Assembly (NCBI GenBank): GCA_030704615.1
Contig: CM060733.1
Span: forward strand, 56,546,001-56,606,000
Direction of reading: 5' to 3'
Origin: Takakia lepidozioides
Lineage: Eukaryota > Streptophyta > Takakiopsida > Takakiales > Takakiaceae
Length of the DNA: 60,000 nucleotides
In this document: one piece after another, positions 1 to 11,427 of the stretch
How the letters are laid out: every line of letters begins with the position of its first letter
Numbering within the stretch: the stretch's first letter is position 1
The notes under the pieces: generated by a model
The model's input: the letters and a program-made list of their open reading frames with translations, nothing else
Told to the model about the DNA's origin: nothing
The model's database searches: none
Program-made: the position numbers and the translations under genes

Positions 1-1171
1 CATAGATCCGCATACCATCAGCACCACTGCCGTATATTGCCCCCGTGGCCTGAAGAAAGTCTCTGTCTTGATACTGAGCTATTTCGATCCACTTGAGGGT
101 GTTTGGCTCCAGCTCGAAGATTCCAACACTTGCAAGAGGTAAAATCCCACCTTCCAGGTGACCACCCACCATATAAATACGATCCCCACAAGCTACAACA
201 TAAGGGTAGTTCTCAAAACCTTCAGGGAGGGGAAGAGGAGTTTCACTCCATACTCTCCTATGAACATTGAATAGCACAACTCTATATGAGCCAGTGGTCG
301 AGTTACGAGCCACACAGTACAACCACCCTTTGCAATATGCACCAATCTTCAGAGCAAAGTCAGGGGGTAATTTGCCAGCCACCTTCCACGAGTTTGAGGC
401 TGAGTCATAGACTTCAGTGCTCCTGTAACCATCCTCAGATTCCTTGTAGTTTGCATTGCCTGCAAGAATGATGGTGTATGAATTTGTCAGTTCATCCACC
501 AACATGTGGGTTACGACTGGGGTGCTTGAATTCCAACTCAATGGAGGTAGCTCCTTCCACCGTTGCGTCATAGGGTTGCATACGAGGATGCGACGTTGCG
601 TCATAGATACTAGGATACGACGGACTTCCAATGCTCCGAAACACAAAAGCCCCCCATGTGCTGCTATCAAATTCCAGGCCCAATTTCTGGCCGCGGTAGG
701 AAAAGAGAGAGAGGGCATGCCAATCCATTTCTCATCTACGAGATCATATGTCGACCACACCAGAGAGGATGTGGCACCCTTCCAGCCGAGACGAGGCGAA
801 TAGTAGCGACCCCAGGATATTGGAGACTCCGCCGAAAACTTCTTGAATTGGTTGCAGTGGATCAAAGAATCCCACCTCCTACATACGCTGCGAACTCGAT
901 AGACGTAAGGGAAAGGAAGATATGAAACCACACGCTCCAGTAAGTCAGATGGCAGGGTACCCCACAAGGAGGTCTCTACAGGCAAAGGCCTGGAGATGAC
1001 ATCCAGCCTGCCCATGGCTGTCTCAGAACTCTCGATACATGCACAGTCCCCTGGACTGATCACAGCACACTCATCATCCACACTCGTTGCAGCTGGTGTA
1101 CTGCAGAGAGGCTTCATATCTTCCCCCCGACATTCGTCGATGTGGTATCCCTCACTCGATGCGGCTTCCAT
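1..1171 (-). CDS. F-box/kelch-repeat protein, C-terminus cut by window edge
   Basis: One uninterrupted frame of 390 codons runs from an ATG at 1171 to the window edge with no stop. An F-box lies near residues 70-110 (LPSDLLERVVSYLPFPYVYR, then VRSVCRRWDSLI). Kelch-type blades follow, with segments such as VYDSASNSWKVAGKLPPD and DRIYMVGGHLEGG. F-box proteins of this class are substrate receptors of SCF (Skp1-cullin-F-box) ubiquitin ligases: the F-box binds Skp1/ASK and the kelch propeller binds the target. The target is unknown. An in-frame TAG lies upstream of the chosen ATG; a second in-frame ATG at 1117 is a possible alternative start. The frame is intact, unlike nearly all other reading frames here, so I take it as a working host gene. 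Family assignment is firm; the individual gene is not identified. Confidence 0.9.
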   Translation of the reverse strand, partial: MEAASSEGYHIDECRGEDMKPLCSTPAATSVDDECAVISPGDCACIESSETAMGRLDVISRPLPVETSLWGTLPSDLLERVVSYLPFPYVYRVRSVCRRWDSLIHCNQFKKFSAESPISWGRYYSPRLGWKGATSSLVWSTYDLVDEKWIGMPSLSFPTAARNWAWNLIAAHGGLLCFGALEVRRILVSMTQRRILVCNPMTQRWKELPPLSWNSSTPVVTHMLVDELTNSYTIILAGNANYKESEDGYRSTEVYDSASNSWKVAGKLPPDFALKIGAYCKGWLYCVARNSTTGSYRVVLFNVHRRVWSETPLPLPEGFENYPYVVACGDRIYMVGGHLEGGILPLASVGIFELEPNTLKWIEIAQYQDRDFLQATGAIYGSGADGMRIY

Positions 1172-2381
1172 GATCCGTCTACAAATCTGCCATACGGTAA
1201 TCGATCCACAGATGCAGTACTAAGCAGGATGCCAACGAGGGTGATTGTAGCTATTGATAGGACACATTCACAGCTACACTGCTCAAAAATCGCTCTACAC
1301 AGAAATCCCCTCGCTGCCGCATTCATTGGCAGGCACACTCATACATGTCCATGGCACAGTCAAAGCTCGTTTTGTGATGCACTCCCATTTTCCCACATCC
1401 CAAATCCTTGATGACGGACGACAACAAAATGCCTAAAACCCACGCATTGTAAGGCTGCTTTCTACAGTCATGACACCCAACACGAGATGAAATGAAAAGC
1501 AAAGGGGCTCACCACCACCTTCTCCTCGCGCTCTCAACCCTACTCGCCCATCCCTGAAAAAGGACTGCAATGATGATGTTCAGGAGACGAGATCCGCAAC
1601 CCCTTCAACAAGCTCTCAGACACAGACGAGCACAGACTGAAGCAAGCCCAGAATCCTAAACGCCCCAACTCGATCGCTCCCAGTAGCAAGAACTAACCGC
1701 AAGCGAGATTAGACCTCAAAACGCTCGCAACCTGGGCAATTCAGCCATGAATGCATCCCACTGCGAGATCCACAGAGGAGCAGACACGTTTGCGAGATTT
1801 GAGTAAGACTCCGAGTACTTGTAGTCCTGGCCAACCAAGCTGCAGTGCGAGTGGATAAATATAGAAACCATACAAGCTTGTCAGCGCAAACAACTCCCTC
1901 CTCTACCTCACCGTCCTAAGACTTATAAGCTCACCAAAAGCTTCCACATCTCCCGCACCACATCCCCAGCACTTCCGCTGACTGTGAAACACATCCACGT
2001 GAGAGCCCTCAGACCTCCGTCAGCCCCACATCAGCCTCAACCCTAAAAGGTATTCTCTCTCTCCTCTCCTGGCCCCATTCGCATCATGTCGAGTGCTGCA
2101 GTGCACACGAAGCACGATGGTGGCTGCATGTTTCTTCAGACTCTGCGATCGTCACTCTGCCGCCATGCTTCTCTTACAATTCTTCTGTTTTGCTCTGCAA
2201 GATTGCCCGTCCAGGATGTGCCCTACTTCCCTCCCTTTCTCATTCCTTCTCAACAATCTGCACGACCACACTCCATCCGGACTGCCATTTTGTACCTAAG
2301 TATTGCAGTGGATTTTTTTCGGATTTTGCTTGCTGCTTTCTCAAGAATTCCAAGAATCTTTAGTAGGAACCATACCACACC
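1172..2381. other. Upstream region of the F-box gene, no gene seen
   Basis: This should hold the promoter and 5' UTR of the minus-strand F-box/kelch gene. Short open frames exist on both strands but none shows a domain, repeat or codon pattern that I trust. No clear TATA box was identified. Confidence 0.4.
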
Positions 2382-2459
2382 CGTCAGTAGCAAGATTTGA
2401 CCCCAGACACATCTGGGTGGCACTCAGTGCACTTAACCAACTGAGCTACTGACTGTTGG
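2382..2459 (-). repeat. tRNA-derived SINE-like element or tRNA relic
   Basis: On the minus strand there is a tRNA-like module. A box-A-like TAGCTCAGTTGG lies near the 5' end, a box-B-like GGGGTCAAATCTTG near the 3' end, and CAGTAG/CTACTG can pair as an acceptor stem. The anticodon arm is poor, so it is not a working tRNA. A related copy with the same 3' flank (GTGTGGTA) lies at 3040-3100, which points to a dispersed SINE rather than a single tRNA pseudogene. Confidence 0.5.
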
Positions 2460-3039
2460 TTCTTTTTTTTGAGAAACAGGGACAGAGGCACTGGAATTGC
2501 ATTAAAAAAAAAGGGAACATGGAACATGATAGGAAAATCAAACCAGTACTTGGAGTACATCATGTTTTTACTACAAAGATTTTCATGTCCCCTTTAATTA
2601 ACGACCCGATGCGAATGGACAGTCCCTAAACCCTAATACATCTTTCTCCTCTCTCTATCGAGGGGCCTGATTTGTGAGCTGTCGATCCCAAGTGTTGCCC
2701 TTTCTTTATATTTGTAAGAAAACAAAATACATCTAAAGCCTTTCAATATTTTCTTATTTTTATTGTTATTTTTATTTTTATTTTCACATACCTTACAATT
2801 ATCGAACAATGGTGATAAATGTACACACCTCTTCATCCCATTGCTATTGTACCATGTTCCTGCCTCCCGATTGGTCGCTTCCACTGTCTCCATTTCCTTT
2901 ACCTTCGAATTTCCCCCCAACTGCTGTTGGTTACCTTTTTCTTTTTTTCTAAAGGGAAATTACGAAATTACCTGGGAGCGACAGCTCACAAATCAGGGCC
3001 CTTAATTATAGTGAGAGGAGAAAATAACCTCGTCGTGAA
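2460..3039. other. AT-rich intergenic stretch
   Basis: Contains T- and A-rich tracts and short overlapping open frames on both strands with no recognisable domain. Nothing further seen. Confidence 0.4.
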
Positions 3040-3100
3040 GGCGTACCACACCACAGGTAGCAGGAATTGACCCCAGAATCATCTGAGCTACTGACTGTGG
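3040..3100 (-). repeat. Second, internally deleted copy of the tRNA-derived SINE-like element
   Basis: The minus strand again reads GTAGCTCAG and then GGGGTCAATTCCTGCTACC, but the middle of the tRNA-like body is missing. It shares the flank GTGTGGTAC with the copy at 2382-2459. Confidence 0.45.
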
Positions 3101-3904
3101 TGGTTACTTTACCTCTATGGAAGATTCATGCAATTATATATGCAATTATAGGAAGGAAAATTTGGCGGGTCAGCAACTGAAAAGTCCACCACACACGCAA
3201 GTCAGGCGGACGGATTTGGAATTTCCTGGCAGACATCACTATTTTGAGTCTACATGATCCAGACCGTCCAGGACCCATAGATGGACGGTGTACAGAAAGC
3301 CCTAAGTCTCGGATTGACATAATATTTTATTGTCATTCGGAGAGCCGACGCAGTTGACTGTATCAAACCTGCGGGGAATCCTAAGGCAAGACTTCTGAGG
3401 ATTTGACCACGGCACCGACTGCCACATCAGGACTCTCGTAGCTTCTGGAAGCTGAGTGTTAGTACCGCACGGCGGTGCAGTAGCGCCATCCCCTCCTATA
3501 TAGCGGTGCCTCCAGTTTGGCGGTACTCCCCGTATAGATGAATGACACATTAAAAGAAAAGTCAATTGTAGAATAAAGTTATTTTGGCGTCAAAGACAAT
3601 AAATCCGGACGGATGAATCCTATATATAGGGGTACTGGCTAAGTTGAGGCCGGATAATGGCGAGCTAATACTGGCGAGAGGAAAACCGTGTCAGGAGTCA
3701 GAAGTCAGAACCGCGGCGAAACCTGGCACGAGTTTTCGCCAGCCGCCGCGACCTTGTATAGGCAATTTCCGAGATTTGTTTGTTGTTGTTGGTCTGACTT
3801 GACAGTTCATTGCTGCCCTTGCCAATTGCTTGGGCTTGCGAATGCCAGTTGTTACTCATATCTATTAGGATTTATAACCTCATAAACAGAAAGTTGCTGT
3901 GAAA
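3101..3904. other. Intergenic stretch with a TATA-like palindrome
   Basis: CCTATATATAGG at 3619-3630 looks like a TATA box. It is followed about 60 bp later by a 65-codon open frame (3688-3885) with no recognised domain. This could be a first exon, a transcript start, or an LTR remnant. No further support is visible. Confidence 0.25.
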
Positions 3905-3976
3905 GTGGCTGTAGTTTAGTGGTAAGAATTCCACGTTGTGGCCGTGGAGACCTGGGCTCGAATCCCAGCAGCCACA
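3905..3976 (+). tRNA. tRNA-His (anticodon GTG)
   Basis: A full cloverleaf can be drawn. The acceptor stem GTGGCTG pairs perfectly with CAGCCAC and is followed by discriminator A. The D-arm contains TAGTTTAGTGG (box A). The anticodon stem CCACG/CGTGG encloses loop TTGTGGC with anticodon GTG. The T-arm is CTGGG-CTCGAAT-CCCAG (box B). A short T-run follows within 20 bp, as for RNA polymerase III termination. The sequence matches the nuclear plant type, not the chloroplast trnH-GUG type as I know them. The extra 5' G of tRNA-His is normally added after transcription, so its absence here is expected. No intron. Confidence 0.95.
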
Positions 3977-5439
3977 TCCTCAAGTGGTTTATTTTGTTCA
4001 ACTCGTGTATGGATTTTAATTAAATCATCTGCTATTAATCCGGCTGCTTATCTACAGATTGAAATATTTTTGACACATGAACCTGGACACAGACCAGACC
4101 AGTCTACTTGCACTGGCTGCTTGCGGAGCTCTGAAACCCTGGAGCGGTCTATGTCTATGGTGCTGCAATTTCTATCAATCCCCCTCCTTCCTTGATGTTG
4201 CTTAACGTCCTCCCTGGATAGACAATGCTCATATGCCCAATATGGGCATGTCTTAGAGCGCATACTTTATGGTGTATTTGGAAAGACATGTGTTCGTGGA
4301 TTTATGAGGGGAAATCCCCCAATATCATATCAATTCTATTTTATATAGTGATCTGATGATTGAGGGGGGCGTAAAGCTTGGGTCTCTCATAGCTTCGGAA
4401 CAACGTGGGAGGCAGCTTTACGAGGATTTCGATCTCTCATGGGGCAAGGGCAACTTGCTCGGCACCCGTCTTTCCGACACAAGCTTCTGCTGGAAAGATT
4501 CAATCCCCACGCAATGGGTAGTCCCATGGTGATGGAGATGAAGGCGACTATAATTGGAGATCCACAAGAGAGCTCGGGACAACAAGCTCTCTTCTTATGC
4601 TTCCAGTTCTCCTCGTCCTATACTCCACATGGTTCTCTATTTTGCAAGATTATCAAAGCTACATCAGCTGGATCTAAATAAGACAATTCTTGCCTTATTT
4701 CAAATTTTCATATCCGATGGTTAGGTTCTTAAGAACCTTCATTGAAGCCAATACTTGCTTAACACTTGAATGAAGAAGCATCCAAGTTCCCCTAAAGTTT
4801 TGGACCATCCTCCAATACGCAGAGCATATCCAAATTTGGGGAACTTATTTCTCCTAGCTGTTCATTTAATTAGCAAGAGGAATCAAAACTTTACAGAGAA
4901 ATTTTAGTTTTAGATAACTTAATGGCTCCCTCGTGTGCCCTGGTAAGTACCCCTTGCACTTGGCTTCAAAGCCCTGTTGAGGATATTTCTCCTCGTGTAC
5001 TATATTTTTTTTATGTTTTTTTTTTTTATGTTTTTTTAAAGGGATGAGAGGACCAGAAAATTTATTAAAAAGGGAAAAAAATTAAACCCTTACAATTGCC
5101 ATGAGGCTTAACACACGGGACCGTGTTGGAGATTCCAACGATCAGTGAACAGGGTAGAAAATAGACCTGACTACGCATGCAGCCCTGGTAGACCCATCTA
5201 TTATTGGTTGCAAGAATTGCCCATAGTGCAGAGAGCTAATTTGGGATTAGTTCATAGCAGTGAAAAACTCCATGAAAGAGAGGTGCCTATTGTAGAGGGA
5301 ACCGAACGGAACGACAAACAGTAAGAGCACAGGCCAGAACGTCCAAGGAGCGAAACTCTGAAGATGTCTATCTGAGGAAGATCAACTTAGATTTAGATCC
5401 CCTCTTTATGTGCTTCCAGTTAATATCTCTCGAGTCCAG
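3977..5439. other. Intergenic stretch, no gene seen
   Basis: Contains an 80-codon open frame (4439-4681) without a recognisable domain and a T/A-rich tract around 5005-5085. I see no tRNA, LTR or coding signature that I can support. Confidence 0.35.
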
Positions 5440-5469
5440 ATCAGGGGAGGCTGAAGACGGTGCCCCATC

Positions 5470-6454
5470 GGTGTTTCCAAAGTTCAGGTATGGAGTTTGC
5501 CCATGTACAACGGCCAAGCTTTTCCTCAAGCATGTCTACAGAATCCATGACTTGCCATCAAATATTGTGTCTGATCGGGGACCTCAATTCATGTCAAGTT
5601 TTTGGAAGGGACTATTTGAAGTTCTACGGGTACAAATCAACCTCTCTTCAACCAATCATCCTCAAACAGATGGACAAATCGAGAGGGTAAATCAAGTTAC
5701 TATTGGAACAATACCTTTGTTGTACAATTAACTATCATCAGGATGATTGGGTAGACCTCTTGCCTCTGGCCGAGTTTGCGTATAACAACATATATCATGC
5801 ATTGCTTGGACACACGCCTTTCTTTGCAAATTATGGGCGACACCCGAGGTTCGATACTCTCGCGTTCGGAAAAACAAACAACCCTGCTGCTGTAAGTCTT
5901 GCAGAACGATTGATTAACATTCAGACTTAGGACCTCAAAAAACGATTGAAAGAGGCCAAGACCGTTATAAAGATCTAGCTGACCGTCACCGCGCACCACA
6001 CCCAGCCTATAAAATTGGAGATCGCGTCTGGTTACTTCGTCGAGATTTACAATCAAGATGGCCTTCAAAGAAACTGGATTATCGACGACTCGAGCTATTC
6101 ACCGTCATTGCCCAGGTAAATCCAGTTGCTTTTCGGCTACAACTCCCAAGCTCTATGAAAGTCCATCCAGTATTTCATGTATTGATTCTTGAACCATTTT
6201 ATGAATCTATCATTCTTGGAAGACATGTTCAACCACCTCCACCAATCGAGATTGATGGCGAAGAAGAATTTGAGGTCGAAGCAATCCTAGACTCTCGACT
6301 ATGTCATGGACGCTTGGAATATTTGGTCCATTGGCGTGGGTATCATGTCAGTGAACGAACGTTGGAACCATCATCCAATATCACTAATGCATCCCAGAAA
6401 GTTCAAGAATTCCATCACCGACACCCCTATAAACCTCGAGCCACGCGTCGATGA
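5470..6454 (+). pseudogene. Integrase core and chromodomain of a chromovirus pol
   Basis: The first frame holds the integrase core with LPSNIVSDRGPQF (second catalytic Asp region) and STNHPQTDGQIERVNQ (catalytic Glu region). The frame shifts near 5700, and the core end continues as LPLAEFAYNNIYH. After a TAG at 5928-5930 the frame goes on through a basic stretch and KVHPVFHVLIL to a chromodomain (FEVEAILDSRL, LEYLVHWRGYHVSERTLEP) ending about 6454. Chromodomains direct integration to particular chromatin marks. The TAG sits where family members usually carry Gln and is consistent with CAG to TAG. Confidence 0.85.
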
Positions 6455-6590
6455 ATTATTAGACCGTCCAACATTAATAGCCGTCAAAACTTGAAGATGA
6501 AGCCACCGCCTTTGGCGCATAATAAGAAGGAGAGAGCACCAAACAAATAGACATCTTGAGGTGGTGGAGTTGTCACTAACAGACATTACC

Positions 6591-7190
6591 ATGGCATCAC
6601 AAGAACCAGAAGAACTTTCATTTGCTCAACTAGATTAATGGTGTTACGCATCAGTAGCAACGTCAGAATATGTTATGGAGATGCAAGCACAAACAGAAGA
6701 AGATGATAATGTTGTTCCAATTGGTGAAAGTGAGACTCAAAACGATAGTATTGCGAATGATCATAATACACTGATAGAGTCAGATCCAGATTACATTCCA
6801 GCTGGCGTTGAAGGGGCCAATCCATTTGGTGAAAGAACAGAGATGAACCTTGTGGATGGATTTCATTATACTACGAATGGACGACGGTTTTGACAAGACC
6901 TACATCTTCCAGTTACTGAATCGGAGGTGGAACGTTATGGCACACAAGCAGGGATGCGATGGATACAAACGGTACATGACCAACTTACATTAATACATGA
7001 GCCGTTTTAAGTCCTCATGAATGTTACTCCTCATCCATGTCATACATCTGTTTGGGAAGTGGGGATTGTTACCCTTGATCAACCAATATCCAGCGGTTCA
7101 CATTTATCATTGTTTTCCCATTAGCTCCCTTTCCCGTGCTATGTTGAGATCGGGGAGAGGTTCCCATGCTTGAAATAGCGAGTTGTCGCG
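6591..7190 (+). pseudogene. Decayed extra ORF downstream of the chromodomain, function unknown
   Basis: From an ATG at 6591 one frame runs for about 180 codons with protein-like composition: an acidic section (TEEDDNVVPIGESETQND), then a mixed section containing EVERYGTQAGMRWIQTVHDQ. It is interrupted by TAA 6636, TGA 6891, TAA 7008 and TAG 7122, all in the same frame and all explicable as one C-to-T change in CAA, CGA, CAA and CAG. It could be a third retrotransposon ORF or a captured host gene piece. No domain is recognised. Confidence 0.45.
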
Positions 7191-7935
7191 TTGTTCTGAG
7201 AGTCGTCTGCTGGCGAGATCCTCCAGCAAGATAAGCATATTTTCCTGCATTTGCTAGTCAAATTAACGTATGTGACGTGCAGTCTGCATTGTCTTCTGAG
7301 CAATGCCGACAGATGATCCATCAATTTCTGGGGGTCGCCCCAAAACAATAAAAACCCTCCGACTTCCTTGAAGACAGCTAGAGGATCCGATGTAGGGATG
7401 ATGGCAAGATAATTGAAGTACTTCGATCATTTGTCCGGCCATGACTAGATTCACTATGTCTGATCATGTTGATGCTTTCAAGATTATGCATGAAATGGCC
7501 CAGAACTCTCTACGTACGCATATTCCGTGAAATCCTAGGTAGGCCTCATGCTAACTACTTTGAGAATCCTCATCCATGACGATGTACCGTGATATTAATG
7601 AAGCCGTCACAAAAAAGACACATGTCCATTTTATGTTTGCACACGCCAACAACCCAAAACAGCCGCGTAAAGGAACAGCTGTCCCAATTAGGTTACGCCA
7701 TTTTCACTGAAAACATACATTCATGTATCGGACACACAAGAGGGAATCCGACGGTTCCAGGGACACTCCCAAAACGACGGAACCGCGTAAGAAAGCGAGT
7801 TTGTTCATCTTTCTTGTTTCTGCACGCAGAGGAAGAGAGGTAGTCAAGCTGGAGAGGGTTCCTTGTTCGGTTCGGAAGAGAAGGAAGTCATTGTATTTTA
7901 CATCGCTTAGAGAGAGGCTGAGATCAAGAGTGTAA
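7191..7935. other. No gene seen; region upstream of the ParB-methyltransferase gene
   Basis: Short frames only. It may include the promoter of the gene starting at 7936, but no clear TATA box is seen. Confidence 0.3.
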
Positions 7936-8410
7936 ATGACGAGGCGTCGCATACAAGATGGTGCAGCGCTTAGGCAACATGTGAACTTGGAGACATGTCA
8001 AGCAGAAGAGCATGTGGGAAGTGAGAGTGAGGTCGCCGCAGTCGTAGCGACGGCTGGAGCAGTGAGCGTAGGTAACCAGACAGTGCCAGCCGAGTTCATG
8101 CCCGAAGACAAGAGAACAGGGGGAGGAGCAGAGGACGCCATACAGGGAGGAAGTCTCCAAACCCTACATCATACAGAATTGGTGAGCACTCCATATCCAC
8201 ATACTACTGTTTTCATTAGTCTTGATGTTTTCCCTTCCATGTGGGATTCAATAACATGTATCTTGTGTTCAGACCGATGAAAAATGGAAGAGGAAAGCAG
8301 AAGAGGGCGATCCGAGCGATGCAGCCATGAAGCCGAAGAAGGCGAAGGGATCCGTAAGTTGTCTCACACGCACTTCTTTTTCTTTACTGATGGTCCCCAG
8401 ATGTGAGAAA

Positions 8411-9515
8411 AACGATGATCGGTGGCGATCATCGCTTTACATAATAATATAGTTGGTGTTGTAGTTCAGCAGATTCTGGAAGGCAGGCAGGCAGGAAAAT
8501 ATACGTTTCACGGCGAAAGTGATGATCGGTGCCGACCATCACCTTCGCCATTGCTTTATTTAAGCATAGAATGCCAATTTCATGGTGATGCAAGAGTGTC
8601 AGGGAACTTAAGTCGCATCTTGCAATGACGTAGAAGCTATGATCGGTAGCGATCATCGCTTTAAGGTCCATTCCCTTCTTGTTCAAACCAGTTTGGAAAT
8701 GGCGTGGTCGTTCAGGAAAGTGATGATCGGTGCCGACCATCACATTCAGACCTCATGGTTTGTGCATCCCACGGCAGTTACATTGTGATGGTCGGTACAG
8801 ATCATCACTTTCTGTAATGACTGGATATTACCCCAAAATCCAAAATCGCAATGCAACCCTTTGTAGAATGAAATGCTTTAGGTTGAAAAATGTTCATCCC
8901 ACTTCTTCAGATCTGGAATTGCAGTAACAGAAAAGCGAGCTTCCAAGTCCATTTCTTTGCTCTAAATCTCATACAATGAAATGCAAAATTCTGTTGGAAA
9001 GTGATGGTCGGTGCCGACCATCACATTCAGACCTCATGGATTGTGCTTCCCAAGGTAGTCTGATTGTGATGATCGGTACCGATCATCACTTTTTGAACTA
9101 ATTGGGCACTACACCAGAATCCAAAAGAGGGGACCAACCCTTTGCATACTGTAAAGTTTTAGGATGTAAGAGGTCTAGATAATTCATAGGAGAAATCGCA
9201 GTGACACAAAAGCGATGATCTGTGGCTGTCATCGCTTCCAGGTCCATTCCTTCGCTAAAAAGCTCAGTGAGTGAAAGAAGGGATTCTATAAAAGAGTGAT
9301 GATCGGTGCCGACCATCACATTCAGACCTCATGGGTGTGTGCATCCCAGTGCTGTCTTCTTGTGATGATCGGTACCGATCATCGCTTGCATCATCCTGAT
9401 GGTCGGCACCAATCATCGCAGTCTAGTGAGAACTGAGTCAACGTGCATTGGGAAACCAACTAAATTTTCCATTCATTTGTTAGAAGGCAAAGTGATGGTC
9501 GGTACCGATCATCAC
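8411..9515. repeat. Intronic cluster of 12 GATC-containing 24-bp palindromes
   Basis: Copies start at 8411, 8519, 8636, 8720, 8785, 9001, 9066, 9212, 9296, 9362, 9396 and 9492. The consensus is GTGATGATCGGT followed by its reverse complement, so each full copy carries two GATC sites six bases apart. The copy at 9066-9089 is a perfect palindrome; others vary in the centre (TGCC, TGGC, TAGC) or start with GCGATGATC. Three larger tandem units of about 281-295 bp are visible, starting near 8720, 9001 and 9296 with shared flanks such as ATTCAGACCTCATGG. All copies lie in the intron between exons 2 and 3 of the ParB-methyltransferase gene. Confidence 0.9.
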
Positions 9516-9580
9516 TGTTTAAAAATGTATGTTTCCAGAACACCAGTTGAATGTTGCTCTTGTGGGTCTTGGGTATGCAG

Positions 9581-10439
9581 AAAAATGTAAAGTCTAAGCA
9601 GAGAGAAACAGAAGCAAAGGGCTCTGGAGAAGGGGACGACTCCACGAAGAGTTCTGAGTGCAGCGAAGACACAGACGAGCCTGAATTGCAATACCTTGAC
9701 AAGGTGAAAGAACTTATGTCATATCAAAAGATAAATTCCCAGGAGGTTATTAGGGACATAATCGTCTTTGAAGGACGTCTTGAAATCCCTCTCTGCCGGA
9801 TGATCTCCATGCCTGTTGTTCGTCCTCCGCTTTCGCATGACATTACCAAGTTGGAAACAGATTTCGTGCACGGGTACAGAATGGGTGCACAAGTTTTCTA
9901 CGTATACAAATGGTAACAACACAAAAGTGAGCCCAGAGATAACGGACAACTGGGATGATTGCTGGAAGGATGTGAATGACGAGTTCGAGGACTCCCTGCT
10001 ACTTGGACATAACACCCAGCAGTTCTGCAACCACATATTCTATGTCTGGGACGGGAACCAGCGTTTGCTAGCTTGGATGGGGTACATTGCGAAACACCAT
10101 TCAAAAGACAAAGACAAGCATTGTGCAATGGAGGCAATGGTTTTGGATCCTGGGAACGACATCGCGAGACTTCTGACAGCTATGCATGACGTGAACAAGT
10201 AGGACATCCTAAAAATCCCATTGCCTTTCAAATTGCATGTTGTGCACATTTCAAGTCCAATCGTAAAATATTTCTTACCTATGCAATGTGTATTCCCTGT
10301 TTGCAGATCGACAGAGAAATCACATGTTACTACGAGCTTGGTCCACACACTTTTCCGTATTCAGAGAATTGGTTTGATGAAGCTTGATGAGTTCCGCACA
10401 GTGCTAAATCCTGATGTAATCAAGAAGTGCGAAACATGA
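9581..10439 (+). other. ParB/sulfiredoxin-like domain within the fusion gene
   Basis: The segment begins with the pattern IxxF(E/D)GRLEIPLCRMISMP, typical of a ParB N-terminal strand pair. After a frameshift near 9900 comes FYVWDGNQRLLAWMGYI, which fits the ParB signature DGxxRxxA. ParB-fold domains bind or cleave DNA or bind CTP; which applies here cannot be told. An intron with donor GTAGGA at about 10201 and an acceptor just before 10307 leads to a helical continuation ending in an in-frame TGA at 10437-10439. Confidence 0.6.
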
Positions 10440-11427
10440 AGGGTTGCAGGGACCTGGTACTCGTTGACCCGAGAAGCATTTCTGGAGTACATGTATGCGG
10501 TATGGCCCAACCCACATCTTCCTGTCTTCTTCAAAACAAATTTGTAATCCTCTGTGTTCTAATCCAATCGTTGTTACATGCAGCAAGAACTAGCAGAGGC
10601 CGCTGAGACGGGGAAATTTGAGTACTACCGCACTACTGTAGAAGAGCTGAGGACTGCTAAAGGTGTTGGGGCAGCCATAAAGAAGGAGTACGAGATAAGG
10701 AGGACGAAGCTGATGTTCGCCTTCCTGAAGCAATTGAGAATAGTGGATCTCGGACTTGGGGAGGAGTTCCTTCTCCAAATCAAAGCCCACTACGAAAGCA
10801 TGTACATCCAGAGATGCAACAGGAGAAATTGCACAGGCTGGCTCTCTCCATGGCCGACCCCCAGACAAAAGTTAGATGGCTTGAGATTTGAAACTCGGAT
10901 CAAACGGTGAAGGATCTGAATCAGTTCCCAAAAAGCACAATCCAGCCTGGCACAAAGGTCGAGGGAATAAGTGACATTGTTTTTTATCAGTGGCTTCACA
11001 AGGCCACATTTTGGAGTCAGGTATTTGTGGATTCAAGTGCCTATTGTATATGAATTATCCTATGGCTTTGTCGTGCGCAATTCTGATAGATGTTCCCTTT
11101 GCAGCTGGAGAAACGCGCCATTCTTGTCCTGGAGCAGAATTTGAAGGACTTGAATATTTCGATGGTCTCACCACCATAGATGACCTTGGAGGCGTACATT
11201 AGAAAGTGGAAAGGTCTCACGTGGCGGTACTGTTTCTTCCGCGAGTTCTCCAAGGATGGTAACATATTGAGGTCAAACAATTTCGACAGTCAAGTTGGAG
11301 GGGAGTGGGCGATGATGCGTGTTGTGTACAGGTGCAGTACCTCAAGCCTATCCATCACATTCTTTGAAATTTTGTCATGCCTTATTGAGAAAAGCTTAAT
11401 ATTTTTTTTCTGCTACAAAGCAGTTTG

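Larger units (their letters stand above)
5440..7190 (+). mobile_element. Decayed chromovirus (Ty3/gypsy with chromodomain), 3' part only
   Basis: This is the 3' end of a pol gene: the integrase catalytic core, integrase C-terminal part and chromodomain appear in order, followed by an extra decayed ORF. Gag, protease, reverse transcriptase and the integrase zinc finger are missing upstream, and no LTR pair could be matched by eye. The reading frame is broken by a frameshift near 5700 and an in-frame TAG at 5928-5930. The element cannot be autonomous. Confidence 0.8.

Noticed and set aside
456-1223. Several short frames on both strands.
   Set aside because: They lie inside the intact minus-strand F-box/kelch frame in other frames.
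2086-2400. 104-codon plus-strand frame.
   Set aside because: No domain, Cys/Ser/Phe-rich random-looking composition, and it runs into the SINE-like element.
3905-3976. Organelle origin of the tRNA-His.
   Set aside because: Stem sequences fit the nuclear plant gene, not the chloroplast type; no other organelle sequence is adjacent.
6371-6592. Minus-strand frames over the chromodomain region and similar overlaps at 5700-6068.
   Set aside because: Shadows of the plus-strand pol gene.
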